A stretch of DNA of 64,000 nt from Paenibacillus sediminis (GCF_017873765.1 NZ_JAGGKP010000003.1:124001-188000), one strand, 5' to 3'; shown: positions 18,116 to 27,574, counted from the first letter of the stretch. Translations and numbers: made by a program. The notes: generated from the sequence alone by a model not told the origin.

Positions 18116-19932
18116 AGCTCACCTGATTGTTTGATTTTTGGATCATTTTTTATCGCTGGAATTACGATTTTTGCAGTTGTACCTTTCTTCTCTTCGCTTG
18201 TAATCCACAGGCCGTAGCCTTCCCCATAGTTCAGTTCAATGCGTTTACGAATATTTTTAATACCAATGGAATTTAGCTTGTCTATGGACCCTTGCTGCTT
18301 AAGCCCCTCTTGTTCGGTCTGCGACATTCCTCTGCCGTTATCAGACACAATCATGATGACGTAATCGGATTCCTCATATATTTCGATATTTAGCTTCCCT
18401 TTATAATCAATCTCATCGAAGCCGTGGAAAATCGCATTTTCCACTAAAGGCTGCAGCAAGAATTTCAACGTTTTATATTGAAGTACACCCGGTTCGATAT
18501 GATAAGAAACTTCAAACTTATTCAAATACCGAAAATCTAATATTTTCGTATAGTTCTTAATAAAATCGACTTCTTCCTGAATCGTCACATAATCGCTCTC
18601 AGCTTTTGCCGTAAATTTAATAACGGAAGAAAAAGCAGTCAGCGCCTCTTCAATGCCCGTAGCACCCTGTATTTTCGCCATCCACTTAATGACATTCAAG
18701 GTGTTGTACATAAAGTGAGGTCTAATTTGCGATTGCAGCGCAAGCAGCTCTAACTGTTTCTTTTCTTGCTCTTCCGTATATATTTTTTGAATCAACCTTC
18801 TGATCTCTTTAAGCATATGATCTACGGTGAAACTGATCTTTCCAATTTCGCCTTGATGCACGTCCATCTTCACATCTAAGTTGCCTTGAGCGACGAGCCT
18901 CATTTTTCTCTCTAACATAGAGAGCGGTTTCGTAATACTCGTGGCAATATAAATGGATGCAATAATAGACAGTCCAAGAAAGATAAGTGATGAGATCATA
19001 ATCGTTCTTAACATCACATCAAGTAAACCAAACAGTTCATTCTTTGGAATAATGGTGACGACAATCCAATTTGAAACATTCGATTTAGAGGTCATGATGT
19101 AATTATCTTTATTTTCTCTCGTTTCTTCCCCATCTAAGCTGATATGCTCAAAATCATGACCTAGTACATGAACAGCTGCCTGACCGATTTCGCTGCGATT
19201 TTTGCTGTACACAATATTTCGGTTTTCGTCTATTAAGTAGAACTTCGTATGATCCGTAAAGTGAATATCACGCCACAGCGTCTTCAGCTTATCGATTCCG
19301 ATGTTGAGCATAATGAATCCTAGATTCTCTTTCGTATACGGGTCCACCACGGCCCGGCCGATCGACACAACCGGATCACCATAAAAGGACATTAACTTCT
19401 CTGGATGAACTCCAATTGGAACATAGAGTCCTTTTTTCTGCAATATTTTTTGAACGTACGGCTCATTGATGAATTCACTCTGTAAATAGTGATGGTTCAT
19501 ATAATCACCATTACTTCTGCCGACAACCATCTTATTTTTATTTTGATAAATGACAACCGAATCAATTAAATCCGTATAGAGCAGCATACCGTTTCGAATA
19601 ATCTGATTTACGGTATCGAAATCCTTCTGCCTTTCGTACAGTGGATATGGCTCCTTGGTGTAGTCTTTTTTCATCACTTGAAAGATGTTTCGATCTTGCA
19701 CGGGATACATCGATAATCGCAATAATGGATTAAGAGAGGTATCAATATTTTTCACAATTTGCTTGTTATTTTCTACTGCCGCATCCAGAATCATACTGCG
19801 ATTGGAGTCTACATACAGCCAAGATAAAGCGCCGCCAATGATTAGAAAAGACGTAATAATAAAGCAAGAAAAAGCGATGATTAGCTTATATTTCAAACTT
19901 AAATTTGATAGTCTTCTTCTAATACCTCTCAT
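18112..19932 (-). CDS. YesM-like sensor histidine kinase
   Basis: Membrane kinase of 606 residues: an N-terminal helix near 14-37, an extracellular Cache-like sensor domain of about 260 residues, a second helix near 305-325, a HAMP linker (SITKPLSMLERKMRLVAQGNLD), then the His_kinase domain with phosphoacceptor His in QIRPHFMYNTLNVIKW and ATPase motifs VENAIFHGF and DNGRGM. It probably senses extracellular oligosaccharide or the loaded binding protein and passes phosphate to the YesN-like regulator. A PadR-like operator copy lies about 130 bases upstream. Confidence 0.92.
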   Translation of the reverse strand: MRGIRRRLSNLSLKYKLIIAFSCFIITSFLIIGGALSWLYVDSNRSMILDAAVENNKQIVKNIDTSLNPLLRLSMYPVQDRNIFQVMKKDYTKEPYPLYERQKDFDTVNQIIRNGMLLYTDLIDSVVIYQNKNKMVVGRSNGDYMNHHYLQSEFINEPYVQKILQKKGLYVPIGVHPEKLMSFYGDPVVSIGRAVVDPYTKENLGFIMLNIGIDKLKTLWRDIHFTDHTKFYLIDENRNIVYSKNRSEIGQAAVHVLGHDFEHISLDGEETRENKDNYIMTSKSNVSNWIVVTIIPKNELFGLLDVMLRTIMISSLIFLGLSIIASIYIATSITKPLSMLERKMRLVAQGNLDVKMDVHQGEIGKISFTVDHMLKEIRRLIQKIYTEEQEKKQLELLALQSQIRPHFMYNTLNVIKWMAKIQGATGIEEALTAFSSVIKFTAKAESDYVTIQEEVDFIKNYTKILDFRYLNKFEVSYHIEPGVLQYKTLKFLLQPLVENAIFHGFDEIDYKGKLNIEIYEESDYVIMIVSDNGRGMSQTEQEGLKQQGSIDKLNSIGIKNIRKRIELNYGEGYGLWITSEEKKGTTAKIVIPAIKNDPKIKQSGEL

Positions 19933-20060
19933 AGGACAGTTCCTGCCTTCATTTTCAGAATCTTGATGCTATCCATCCTCATACTACTACACCATAGGCC
20001 AAATATCACCGAAAAAAATAGGACTTGCTTACAAAAATAAGCAAATCCCATTTAGATAAC

Positions 20061-20084
20061 ATTGTATAATCAACATTGACTATA
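20061..20084. promoter_or_regulatory. Second copy of PadR-like operator, upstream of YesM gene
   Basis: The core TATAATCAACATTGACTATA matches the sequence in front of the PadR gene at 20 of 24 positions over 24 bases. It lies between the ABC-2 permease end and the kinase start, where the kinase promoter would be expected. Function as an operator is inferred from the match. Confidence 0.5.
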
Positions 20085-20114
20085 TGACCAAAAAATAAGG
20101 TGTCTTTCTACATA

Positions 20115-20864
20115 CTATGCGGTTCGTCGTTTTGGAGAGCTTAACAATTTCTGCTCTGCTTCCCACCGGAAGGTAAACAGTGCGATGAGCAGGAAGAGAA
20201 CGATATAAGCTGCAACAATCGCTATATTAGGCAACGTTTTCGCCCATCCTGTAAAAGAAGCTCTGAGCCCTTTGACCAAGTAACCAAGCGGAAAACATTG
20301 CCCTGCCGTCTTCAGCCAATGGGGCGCTCCTTGTAAACTGTAAAACATATCTGTACCAAATACCATAGGGATATAGAATAGATTTGAGATCATGTTGATC
20401 TGACCTTCATTGCGAGCGAGATTGGAGATGAAAAATCCGAATGCTGTCATACAGAGCGTTCCAGCTGCCAAATTGAGCAAAAGAAGCAAAATGGTTGTGA
20501 GTTCTGCTTCGATATCAAATACGAGTACCCCAGTGACAAAGACAATCGCATTGATCATTAGCCCAAGAAGCGTGCGAACTAAAGTCATCGTCAGAATGAA
20601 TGAAATCGCAGGAAATGGCGTAAGCCGGAGCAGTTTATATACGCCGCGGTTTCGCTGCTGGTGCACTTGAAAGGCGATACCCGATACCCCCCAGAACAAA
20701 GTGCTTAATGCTAGAACACCTGTTAACAATCGGAACTGATAATCCGGTGAATCAAAATATAATCCGAGTCCTATGAGCAGGCCGATCGGAAACAAAATTG
20801 AATAAAACAGCGTAATAGGGTCGCGCAAAGATGTTATAAGCATAGAACGAAAAATCGTCTTCAT
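20115..20864 (-). CDS. ABC-2 family transporter permease
   Basis: Membrane subunit of a small exporter, 249 residues with six hydrophobic helices in ABC-2 arrangement, starting MKTIFRSMLITSLRDPITLFYSILFPIGLLIGLGLYF. The C-terminal third has PLGYLVKGLRASFTGW, common in DrrB/YadH-like permeases. AGGAGG lies ten bases before ATG at 20864, and the gene overlaps the ATPase by four bases. Drug or lipid export is the usual role of such PadR-linked pairs, but no substrate can be assigned. Confidence 0.87.
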   Translation of the reverse strand: MKTIFRSMLITSLRDPITLFYSILFPIGLLIGLGLYFDSPDYQFRLLTGVLALSTLFWGVSGIAFQVHQQRNRGVYKLLRLTPFPAISFILTMTLVRTLLGLMINAIVFVTGVLVFDIEAELTTILLLLLNLAAGTLCMTAFGFFISNLARNEGQINMISNLFYIPMVFGTDMFYSLQGAPHWLKTAGQCFPLGYLVKGLRASFTGWAKTLPNIAIVAAYIVLFLLIALFTFRWEAEQKLLSSPKRRTA

Positions 20865-21586
20865 CGAATGACAGCCTCCTTGGCAGTTAAATTTAAATAC
20901 AACTCTTCAAGATGATCCACTCCGTACTGCTCGCATAGCTGTACAGGAGTTCCTTCTGCAATAATACGACCCTTGTCGATCATAATGACCTTATCTGCCA
21001 ACTTATGAACCTCTTCCATATCGTGCGATGTAAATACAACAGATTTACCGCTGGAAGCAAGCCTGTCAATCACCTCGTGAATTTCGCGTCTTGCACGCGG
21101 ATCAAGTGCAGCTGTTGGCTCATCGAGAAAAACAAGCTCTGGTTCGTGAACTGTCGCAATAGCAATCGCGAGTCGCTTCTGCTGTCCCCCAGAAAGTTTC
21201 GATGCCTCCGTGTTAGCTGCATCTTCAAGACCGCAAAGACGGAGCAGCTCGAGACCACGCTGACGATCCAGCTTCTTCTTATAAAGTGCGGCGAATAATC
21301 GCAAGTTCTCGTACGCGCTTAGTCCAGGGAAGAACGGAGTTGCCTGAAGCTGAACACCTACATAAGACAAATAATCTTTGCGCCAAAACTCAATTTGTCC
21401 TTCATCGGGTCTGCGCAGACCGAGAATCATATCGATCAACGTCGATTTCCCGGCCCCGTTCGGACCAATAATAGCAACAATCTCAGAAGCCTTTACCTGG
21501 ATATCCACATGATTTACTACGGTTCGCGAACCGTACATCTTAGAAAGTCGATTCGCCTGTACAAGCATCTTTGCTTGATGTGTCAT
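20861..21586 (-). CDS. ABC-2 exporter ATPase
   Basis: ATPase partner of the permease, with Walker A IGPNGAGKST, signature LSGGQQKR, Walker B LVFLDEPTAALDP and the switch His in FTSHDMEE. I place the start at 21586 (MTHQAKMLVQANRLSKMYG) because AGGAGG lies nine bases before it; the ATG at 21604 overlaps that site. It is translationally linked to the PadR gene before it. Around 241 residues, shorter than exporters with a C-terminal regulatory tail. Confidence 0.9.
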   Translation of the reverse strand: MTHQAKMLVQANRLSKMYGSRTVVNHVDIQVKASEIVAIIGPNGAGKSTLIDMILGLRRPDEGQIEFWRKDYLSYVGVQLQATPFFPGLSAYENLRLFAALYKKKLDRQRGLELLRLCGLEDAANTEASKLSGGQQKRLAIAIATVHEPELVFLDEPTAALDPRARREIHEVIDRLASSGKSVVFTSHDMEEVHKLADKVIMIDKGRIIAEGTPVQLCEQYGVDHLEELYLNLTAKEAVIR

Positions 21587-21600
21587 ACACAACATCCTCC

Positions 21601-22125
21601 TCATTCATATAATTCACGCAGCTTTTGCAAAAAGCGCAGTTGAATTTCAAATTGATCATACATATTTTGGAATACGAGCCGAATATGTGCGGGTAAAGAA
21701 GTGTGGGCCGCTTTCTGCTCTTCCCCTCTCTTCATTTCCTCGTACTGCTCACGCAGAGCTTTCTCCTGAACGTTGATCGATTCCAAAATGACTTCCTTCG
21801 GCAGAAGCTCTAGGAATGAGATTGCCGTATAGAGCGTCGTTGGATACGCAACGGACGGTTCTACTAATGAACTCTTCAACAACTCGAAAAATTGCTCCCT
21901 CCCTTTGTCGGTTATTTTGTAAATCGCTTTGGCCCGGTGCCCCGTATGCTCCACGGCATCAATTTCCACAAGTCCGTCTGCCGTCATTGTTTTGAGTGAA
22001 TGGTAGATCGAGCCGGGTAGAATACCTGCCCACTTATCTGTCTGTGATTGCTGCAGCATCTGCTGCATCTCATAGCCTGACATCGGCCGATATGTGAGCA
22101 GTCCAAGTACCATCAGGCGTGTCAT
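21601..22125 (-). CDS. PadR-family transcriptional regulator
   Basis: A 174-residue repressor with the PadR winged helix at the N-terminus (MTRLMVLGLLTYRPMSGYEMQQMLQ, WAGILPGSIYHSLKTMTADGLVE, KAIYKITDKGREQF) and a helical dimerisation tail. The start at 22125 has GGAG nine bases before it. It is the first gene of the regulator-ATPase-permease operon and probably represses its own promoter through the palindrome at 22142-22165. Confidence 0.9.
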   Translation of the reverse strand: MTRLMVLGLLTYRPMSGYEMQQMLQQSQTDKWAGILPGSIYHSLKTMTADGLVEIDAVEHTGHRAKAIYKITDKGREQFFELLKSSLVEPSVAYPTTLYTAISFLELLPKEVILESINVQEKALREQYEEMKRGEEQKAAHTSLPAHIRLVFQNMYDQFEIQLRFLQKLRELYE

Positions 22126-22141
22126 TTGCATCAACTCCAAT

Positions 22142-22165
22142 ATTGTATATTCAACGTTGATTATT
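22142..22165. promoter_or_regulatory. PadR-like operator in front of the PadR gene
   Basis: Centre TCAACGTTGA is a perfect 10-base palindrome, extended to ATATTCAACGTTGATTAT as a near-palindrome. It overlaps a minus-strand TATACAAT -10-like element directly upstream of the PadR start. A diverged copy occurs at 20061-20084. Confidence 0.55.
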
Positions 22166-22275
22166 TAAGTCTGATCACAATATATCATGTTTGGATTCAT
22201 TTGTAAATAGTGGAATTTTGAATAAAAGAAAAAAAAGTAAATCATACTACTTTATGCATATGGAGGTGTAATATT

Positions 22276-22713
22276 ATGGCTAAAATGATCGAACGCGTGA
22301 CAGCTGTTTCTCAAGGAATGCAAACGAAAGTAACCGCAGCAAATCATCAGCTCATTATAGATGAACCGCCATCGATGGGAGGAAAAGACGAAGGACCGAA
22401 TCCACTGGCCACATTGCTCGCTGCACTGTCAGGGTGTGAGAATATTGTCGGCAACATCGTAGCCAAAGAAATGAACTTTGATTTGCAAGGAATCGAGTTT
22501 GATATTAGCGGCGAGTTCGATAACCGAGGTTTTATGGGCGATCCTAATGTGAGGCCGTATTTTCAAAAAGTTACGGTGAACGCCAAAGTGAAAACGAGCG
22601 AATCCGAAGAAAGAATTAAACAATTTCAACAAACAACGGATCTTCGTTGCCCTGTATTCACTACGTTAAAGGCCGCAAACGTCGAAATGGTTACCAATTG
22701 GACCAAGGCCTAA
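22276..22713 (+). CDS. OsmC-family peroxidase-like protein
   Basis: A 145-residue OsmC/Ohr superfamily protein of the YhfA-like subgroup. The two redox Cys are present, Cys54 in ALSGCENI and Cys125 in TDLRCPVF, with PNPLATLLAAL before the first. Members reduce organic peroxides or act on other thiol chemistry in the cytoplasm. It is a single gene with GGAGGTG before the ATG and a terminator after the stop. The PadR operon is divergent from it, so the 136-base gap holds promoters for both. Confidence 0.88.
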   Translation: MAKMIERVTAVSQGMQTKVTAANHQLIIDEPPSMGGKDEGPNPLATLLAALSGCENIVGNIVAKEMNFDLQGIEFDISGEFDNRGFMGDPNVRPYFQKVTVNAKVKTSESEERIKQFQQTTDLRCPVFTTLKAANVEMVTNWTKA

Positions 22714-22716
22714 ATG

Positions 22717-22759
22717 AAAAAGTGCCATGAAGCGGTCTACAATCTTCAGGGCACTTTTT
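22717..22759. terminator. Bidirectional intrinsic terminator
   Basis: AAAAAGTGCC and TGAAG pair with CTTCA and GGGCACTTTTT across an 11-base loop, between converging genes. Confidence 0.88.
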
Positions 22760-22767
22760 CATATCGC

Positions 22768-23670
22768 TCAGGTCTCATTATAGGTTCTAAGCAGTCCTGT
22801 CTGAATATCAACCTGCGGCTGCCAGTCTAATAGTAAATGTGCTTTCGAGTTATCTAAGCAACTGTGCCTAATATCCCCTGCTCTCTCGGATGAATGAATA
22901 ATATCAATAGGTCCATGAATGTTAGTTAGCATCTTCACTAAGTCATTTATTGATGTCCTTTGCCCAGTAGCGACATGAATTGCTTCTTGGTGCCCTCTCT
23001 CAATCGCCGCTATGTTCGCTTGAACAACATCGTCCACATACACAAAATCTCGTGTTTGCTGACCGTCACCATGAACGTGTATAGGCAGTTCGTTCTTTAT
23101 TTTGTCTAGGAAGACAGCAACGGCCCCTCCTTCTCCTTTTGGCGTTTGTCTAGGCCCATACACATTTCCGTAACGAAGAATCGTATAGGAAAGTCCGTAC
23201 ATCTCATAAAATAGTCGGATATATGTTTCAGATGTCCATTTAGACAATCCGTAGAAAGAAATGGGCCCCTTCGGGTCTTCCTCAGAGATTACATTTTTCT
23301 GTAAATCTCCGTAAACTGCAGAAGTGGATGCGAAAATTATTTTTTTCACAGAGGCTTGCCGGCACGCTTTCAATATATTAATTGTTCCGGTTATATTTAC
23401 ATCGCTATCATGTCTGGGATCACGTATGGACTGCCCTACATCCGTTTGAGCAGCTAAATGAAACACGACATCAGGCTTCTCCCGCACAATAATTTCCTTG
23501 CTCTCTTTATTGCGTATGTCTTCATAATGAATGACAGATTGAAAGTTTATATTGTGCCGATATCCAGACGTCAAATTATCAATGACGTGTACCTCAAACC
23601 CTCTTGCTACAAGTTTATCGACAAGATGAGAGCCAATAAAACCAGTTCCCCCAGTGACAACAGCTTTCAT
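22768..23670 (-). CDS. NAD-dependent nucleotide-sugar epimerase/dehydratase (GalE-like)
   Basis: Extended short-chain dehydrogenase of 300 residues. Rossmann motif GGTGFIGSHL is at residues 7-16, the catalytic Tyr-x-x-x-Lys is SFYGLSKW, and the substrate region has LRYGNVYGPRQTPKGEGGAVAVFLDKI with the HGDGQQTRDFVYVDDV stretch usual in UDP-glucose 4-epimerases. It is shorter than classic GalE (about 330) and resembles the WbpP/GalE group used for surface polysaccharides. No sugar-utilisation neighbours are seen, so a cell-wall role is as likely as galactose metabolism. Confidence 0.87.
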   Translation of the reverse strand: MKAVVTGGTGFIGSHLVDKLVARGFEVHVIDNLTSGYRHNINFQSVIHYEDIRNKESKEIIVREKPDVVFHLAAQTDVGQSIRDPRHDSDVNITGTINILKACRQASVKKIIFASTSAVYGDLQKNVISEEDPKGPISFYGLSKWTSETYIRLFYEMYGLSYTILRYGNVYGPRQTPKGEGGAVAVFLDKIKNELPIHVHGDGQQTRDFVYVDDVVQANIAAIERGHQEAIHVATGQRTSINDLVKMLTNIHGPIDIIHSSERAGDIRHSCLDNSKAHLLLDWQPQVDIQTGLLRTYNET

Positions 23671-23927
23671 AACACATCCCCTCTGTTTTGATAAATTATT
23701 GGCAGGTATTCTGTATCATCATATTCAGACCATGCAGGCTGAGTTTAGGTGAACGTCACTAGTAAAAATATTTAATTAAACCATTGATTTTATCGTTTGC
23801 TGAAACTCTTTTATGCAATCTGCTCTATTTTCAAAGAATCAGTCCGTTTATCCAAACATAATAAATTCCTTAGGCTTGATTGCCGTAGATCCTATCAGGC
23901 TAAGTGGTTTTTTTAATAAAACAATGA

Positions 23928-24407
23928 TTACAGTGTGTCTTTCCCGGTTACTAATACTGATTTGACCGCCTCGCTGATTTCCTTATACCCTGTACACCGG
24001 CAAATGTTCGACTGCAACCAATCTGTAATGATCTCATCCGTTGCATCTGGGCGGTTCTGAATTAATGCATGGCAATTCATAATGAAGCCAGGAGTACAGT
24101 AACCACATTGAAAAGCCCATTTCTCAGCAAATGCCCTCTGAATGGGAGTATCTCTAAGACCTTCAATGGTCGTAACCTGTCTGCCCGCGGCTTCTACAGC
24201 AAGCATAATACACGATTTCATCGGCCAGCCATCCATGACGACTGTACAAGCACCGCAGTCTCCATTGTTACAGCCCGGCTTCGCTCCAGTTAGTCCCAGC
24301 TCTTCTCGCAAAATATGGAGCAGTGTGTCTGCTGGCCTAGCAACGACCGACCTTCCTTCCCTATTCACGTACAGTTCGATTTTCACCACATGAGCGCCAT
24401 CTCGCAT
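23928..24407 (-). CDS. Xanthine dehydrogenase-family [2Fe-2S] subunit
   Basis: Iron-sulfur subunit of a molybdenum hydroxylase. The plant-type ferredoxin cluster motif CNNGDCGAC with the later Cys of MKSC is followed by the second cluster motif CGYC...CRC in the helical domain (QCGYCTPGFIMNCHAL and NICRCTGYKEI). It moves electrons from the molybdenum site to FAD. The ATG at 24407 follows GGAGG by eight bases, and this site overlaps the stop of the FAD gene. Length 159 residues is normal. All eight cluster Cys appear to be present, so the subunit looks functional. Confidence 0.92.
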   Translation of the reverse strand: MRDGAHVVKIELYVNREGRSVVARPADTLLHILREELGLTGAKPGCNNGDCGACTVVMDGWPMKSCIMLAVEAAGRQVTTIEGLRDTPIQRAFAEKWAFQCGYCTPGFIMNCHALIQNRPDATDEIITDWLQSNICRCTGYKEISEAVKSVLVTGKDTL

Positions 24408-24408
24408 A

Positions 24409-25242
24409 CTATCCGCCTCCAACTAGACGTATCGTGTCAAACAAGGTGTTCTTAAAGACAAATTCCCGGTACGCTGCCGAACCCTTGATGTCGTCTAATA
24501 TCGGTGCAGGCAGATGATTGACTGCCTCCTCAACTCTTGATTGAAGTGGTATTTGGTGACGGTTTATTATTTCTTCGATCATTTGAGAACGGAATGGAAA
24601 TGAGCAAACACCGCTAAAGGCTAACCGGATCATTGAATTCGTTCGAATCGCAGCTATAGTAACAAGCGGGTAATCAATTGCTGACACTTTTCTCTTCTTC
24701 ACCGCCGTATACGGCATATGAATGTAGCTTGTATCGGTAATGGATTGGACAAATAATTCTCCCTTCCTTAGCTGCAGCTTTTGATTAAATATTTGATTTA
24801 TTGGAACCTGCTGCATACCTCCTGGTCCCGCAATTCGCACTTCACTGTCGGTTAATAATAATGGCAGTACCGCTTCCCTATAAATAATTTGACTGCATAT
24901 ATTTCCGCCAAGTGTAATTTTGTTCCGTGAAGTCCGATCAGCAACGCCCGCTCCTGTCTCTCCAAGCAGCGGAAATAACCCCGAATCGTGAAGCTCCGAC
25001 AAAGTTAAAGCGCAGCCGAGGATTAACTTCTCATTATGTATAGCAAGCGTGCTGCATTCAGGTATGTTCTTAATGTCAATGACAGCGCCGGTATAAATCT
25101 CATTTATTCTCCCTAGCGTAATAATTTCTGTTCCGCCGGAATAATAAAGCGGATGTTTGCCTTGATCGTCCAAAACCTTGAACAAATGAACGGCTTCCTG
25201 AATCGTAGACGGCTCATAATACTCAAAATTAAACGGTATCAT
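24409..25242 (-). CDS. Xanthine dehydrogenase-family FAD-binding subunit
   Basis: FAD subunit (CoxM/XdhB type) of 277 residues. It starts MIPFNFEYYEPSTIQEAVHLF, has the FAD-binding stretch YYSGGTEIITLGR and the SRNKITLGGNICSQI loop; the latter keeps the family G-G-N. The gene overlaps the molybdenum subunit by 14 bases and is followed at once by the iron-sulfur subunit, giving the order Mo, FAD, FeS. It receives electrons from the 2Fe-2S clusters. Final acceptor (NAD or other) cannot be told. Confidence 0.88.
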   Translation of the reverse strand: MIPFNFEYYEPSTIQEAVHLFKVLDDQGKHPLYYSGGTEIITLGRINEIYTGAVIDIKNIPECSTLAIHNEKLILGCALTLSELHDSGLFPLLGETGAGVADRTSRNKITLGGNICSQIIYREAVLPLLLTDSEVRIAGPGGMQQVPINQIFNQKLQLRKGELFVQSITDTSYIHMPYTAVKKRKVSAIDYPLVTIAAIRTNSMIRLAFSGVCSFPFRSQMIEEIINRHQIPLQSRVEEAVNHLPAPILDDIKGSAAYREFVFKNTLFDTIRLVGGG

Positions 25243-27574
25243 ATGGAACCCTCATTTTCGTTCTCCATATTCGCTCTGGAAACAACGGCAAATGATTAAG
25301 ATGAACTCCGGCTGCCCTTGATAGAGCACTTGCGAGCGCAGCAGGCATGCCGATTAATCCGTGCTCACCCAGAGCCCTTGCCCCGAAAGGTGCTTCTAAG
25401 CATGGATTTTCTATAAATTTCACAATATATTCTGGGTTTTCCCCGTATCGAATGAGCGGATAATCACGCAGTGTAGGATTGAGAACGATTCCTTGATCGT
25501 TAAAAATAAACGTTTCCCGATTCCCGAAGCTAAGCCCCATACTCATCGCTCCCATAACTTGACCTTCCGCTCCTTTCGGATTCAGCACTTTTCCGGCATC
25601 GATAACAGAGATCGCCTTTAATATTTTGTAATTGTAATCCGAAATGTCCAGTTCAATTTCTACAGCCTGCGCGCTTACGTTCCATTCCGGACCAACTTCT
25701 CCAGTCTCAGGGTTTAGGTAAGTCATCTGCCTTTGGATATAATGGCCCCTGCCGATAATTTGGCCGCCTATTGAATTCCCATTTGGATAAGTATAGCCGT
25801 AACAAATATCTTTAAAATCGACATGAACGGCAGGATCAGATCTGACAAACACCTTCCCCCATCCCACCTCCAAATCTTCAGGATCTACGCGCAGCACACA
25901 ACCTGCGATATCCAATAGCTGACGAATCGCATCATCTGCCGCCTTCAAAACCGCGCGTCCGCCCATAAATGTTCCTCGGCTTGCTACGGTCTTCCAATGT
26001 TCAGGCGTAATCGCTGTATCTATCGTAAATTTGACATGGATTTGACTTGGGTCCAGCTTCATTCTTTCAGCCAATATTTGTGCAAGTACCGTCTTCGTAC
26101 CTGTGCCAATTTCGACGACGCCGCACTCTAAGTTCAAGCTGCCATCTGGATTGAAAGAAACGATCGCCCCTGAGCTGGCGTTCGGGTCCATCGACGAGTT
26201 TTTCCAGCCGCAGCTTATACCTTTGGATCTGACCTTGTTAGCATCAACCTGCTTCACCTTCCACTCGTCCCACCCGCTTAAATTGCGGAGCCTCCTCATA
26301 CATTCTCTTAAATCACCTAAATTGCTTGAATTCAGCATGTTTCTCGTCGGACTCGTATCACCGGGAGTAACGATATTCATGGTACGAAGCTCCAAAGGAT
26401 CCATGCCCAGCTTCTCAGCGAGCGCATCCATCGCTCTTTCGATCGCAAATGTAAGCTCCGCATGTCCGTAGCCGCGGTAGGCAGATGCATACGGATGATT
26501 TGTATATATGGTCATACAATCGCAGTACAAATTGTTAATGGCGTAGGGCCCTGTGCAATCAGCTGCCGCTGCTCTTGCAACGTCGCTGGACTTATCGTTG
26601 TAAGCTCCGCCGTCGAACCAATATATGATTTCAGCCGCCGTAATTTCCCCTTTGGAAGTGCTGCCGAGCTTCACTCTCGCTTCAAGCCCAATATGTCCTG
26701 GAGAAGTGACCATATCTTCCTCTCGGGTATTGATGATTTTCACTTTGCGTCCGCCGACCGCTTTCGAGGCTAAATAAGCGATCGGCTCAAGCTGAATGGC
26801 CGCTTTCCCGCCGTAGCCTCCTCCAACGAACGGTGTCTTGACGATAATCCAGCCAGGCTCGATATTGAAATATAGACCCATATATTTTTTGACCGCAAAA
26901 GGAGCTTGAGAGGAAGTCTCTATGACAATATGTCCGTCAGGTCTAATTTCGGCGACAGCGCTTCTCGTCTCCATCGCCGCATGGTCGGATGGGGCAAATG
27001 AAACCGTATTTTCAATAACGACTTCACTATCGCTCCAACCCTTCTCCATCTGCCCTTTTCGGATTTTAATCAAGCTCGCGACATTGGTGCCAGGAATCGG
27101 ATTCACGCCATCAGCCGCTTTATATTGTCCTAAATTAGGATGAACTAGAGGCGCTCCCTTCCGTATCGCTTGCGTAGGCGAGTTCACGACCTGTAACGGT
27201 TCATACTGCACGATCATAGAATAAGCAGCTTGTTTTGCCGCCGCTTCGGTGTCCGCCACAACGACCGCAACGGTCTCCCCGAAAAATCTTACGCGATCCT
27301 TGGCGATAATCGGTCTGTCTCTGATCTCTTCGCCGGTTAACACATGGGAATCTTCTCCTGTTAAAATGGTGCGGACTCCCTTCACCTGCCAAGCAGCAGA
27401 CGTATCTATATTCAAAATATTTGCATGCGCATAGGAGCTTGTCACCATGGCTGCGTGCAGCAGCCCAGATTCCGTATAGTCCCCGGTGTATTTGGCTCTT
27501 CCTGTTGCCTTATCGGGTGACTCCTTCTTTAAGATACTCTTGCCGACGACCTCCAGATGATCCATATGACTCAC
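25229..27574 (-). CDS. Xanthine dehydrogenase-family molybdopterin-binding subunit
   Basis: Large catalytic subunit, 781 residues, of the xanthine oxidase/CO dehydrogenase family. It has the N-terminal a/b hammerhead domain (GKSILKKESPDKATGRAKYTGDY) and the molybdopterin domains with FVGGGYGGKA, YRGYGHAE, CGVVEIGTGTKT and the active-site region FGARALGEHGLIGMPAALASAL, where the conserved catalytic Glu is present. It hydroxylates a carbon of a purine or other heterocycle; the substrate cannot be fixed. GTG at 27574 (MSHMDHLEVVG) or the ATG three codons on may be the start. No cofactor-insertion gene (XdhC-like) or purine permease is nearby. Confidence 0.9.
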   Translation of the reverse strand: MSHMDHLEVVGKSILKKESPDKATGRAKYTGDYTESGLLHAAMVTSSYAHANILNIDTSAAWQVKGVRTILTGEDSHVLTGEEIRDRPIIAKDRVRFFGETVAVVVADTEAAAKQAAYSMIVQYEPLQVVNSPTQAIRKGAPLVHPNLGQYKAADGVNPIPGTNVASLIKIRKGQMEKGWSDSEVVIENTVSFAPSDHAAMETRSAVAEIRPDGHIVIETSSQAPFAVKKYMGLYFNIEPGWIIVKTPFVGGGYGGKAAIQLEPIAYLASKAVGGRKVKIINTREEDMVTSPGHIGLEARVKLGSTSKGEITAAEIIYWFDGGAYNDKSSDVARAAAADCTGPYAINNLYCDCMTIYTNHPYASAYRGYGHAELTFAIERAMDALAEKLGMDPLELRTMNIVTPGDTSPTRNMLNSSNLGDLRECMRRLRNLSGWDEWKVKQVDANKVRSKGISCGWKNSSMDPNASSGAIVSFNPDGSLNLECGVVEIGTGTKTVLAQILAERMKLDPSQIHVKFTIDTAITPEHWKTVASRGTFMGGRAVLKAADDAIRQLLDIAGCVLRVDPEDLEVGWGKVFVRSDPAVHVDFKDICYGYTYPNGNSIGGQIIGRGHYIQRQMTYLNPETGEVGPEWNVSAQAVEIELDISDYNYKILKAISVIDAGKVLNPKGAEGQVMGAMSMGLSFGNRETFIFNDQGIVLNPTLRDYPLIRYGENPEYIVKFIENPCLEAPFGARALGEHGLIGMPAALASALSRAAGVHLNHLPLFPERIWRTKMRVPYDTV

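Noticed and set aside
23860..23915. Terminator on the plus strand after the galE-like start region
   Set aside because: The hairpin is imperfect with a bulge and no plus-strand gene ends there; too weak to list.
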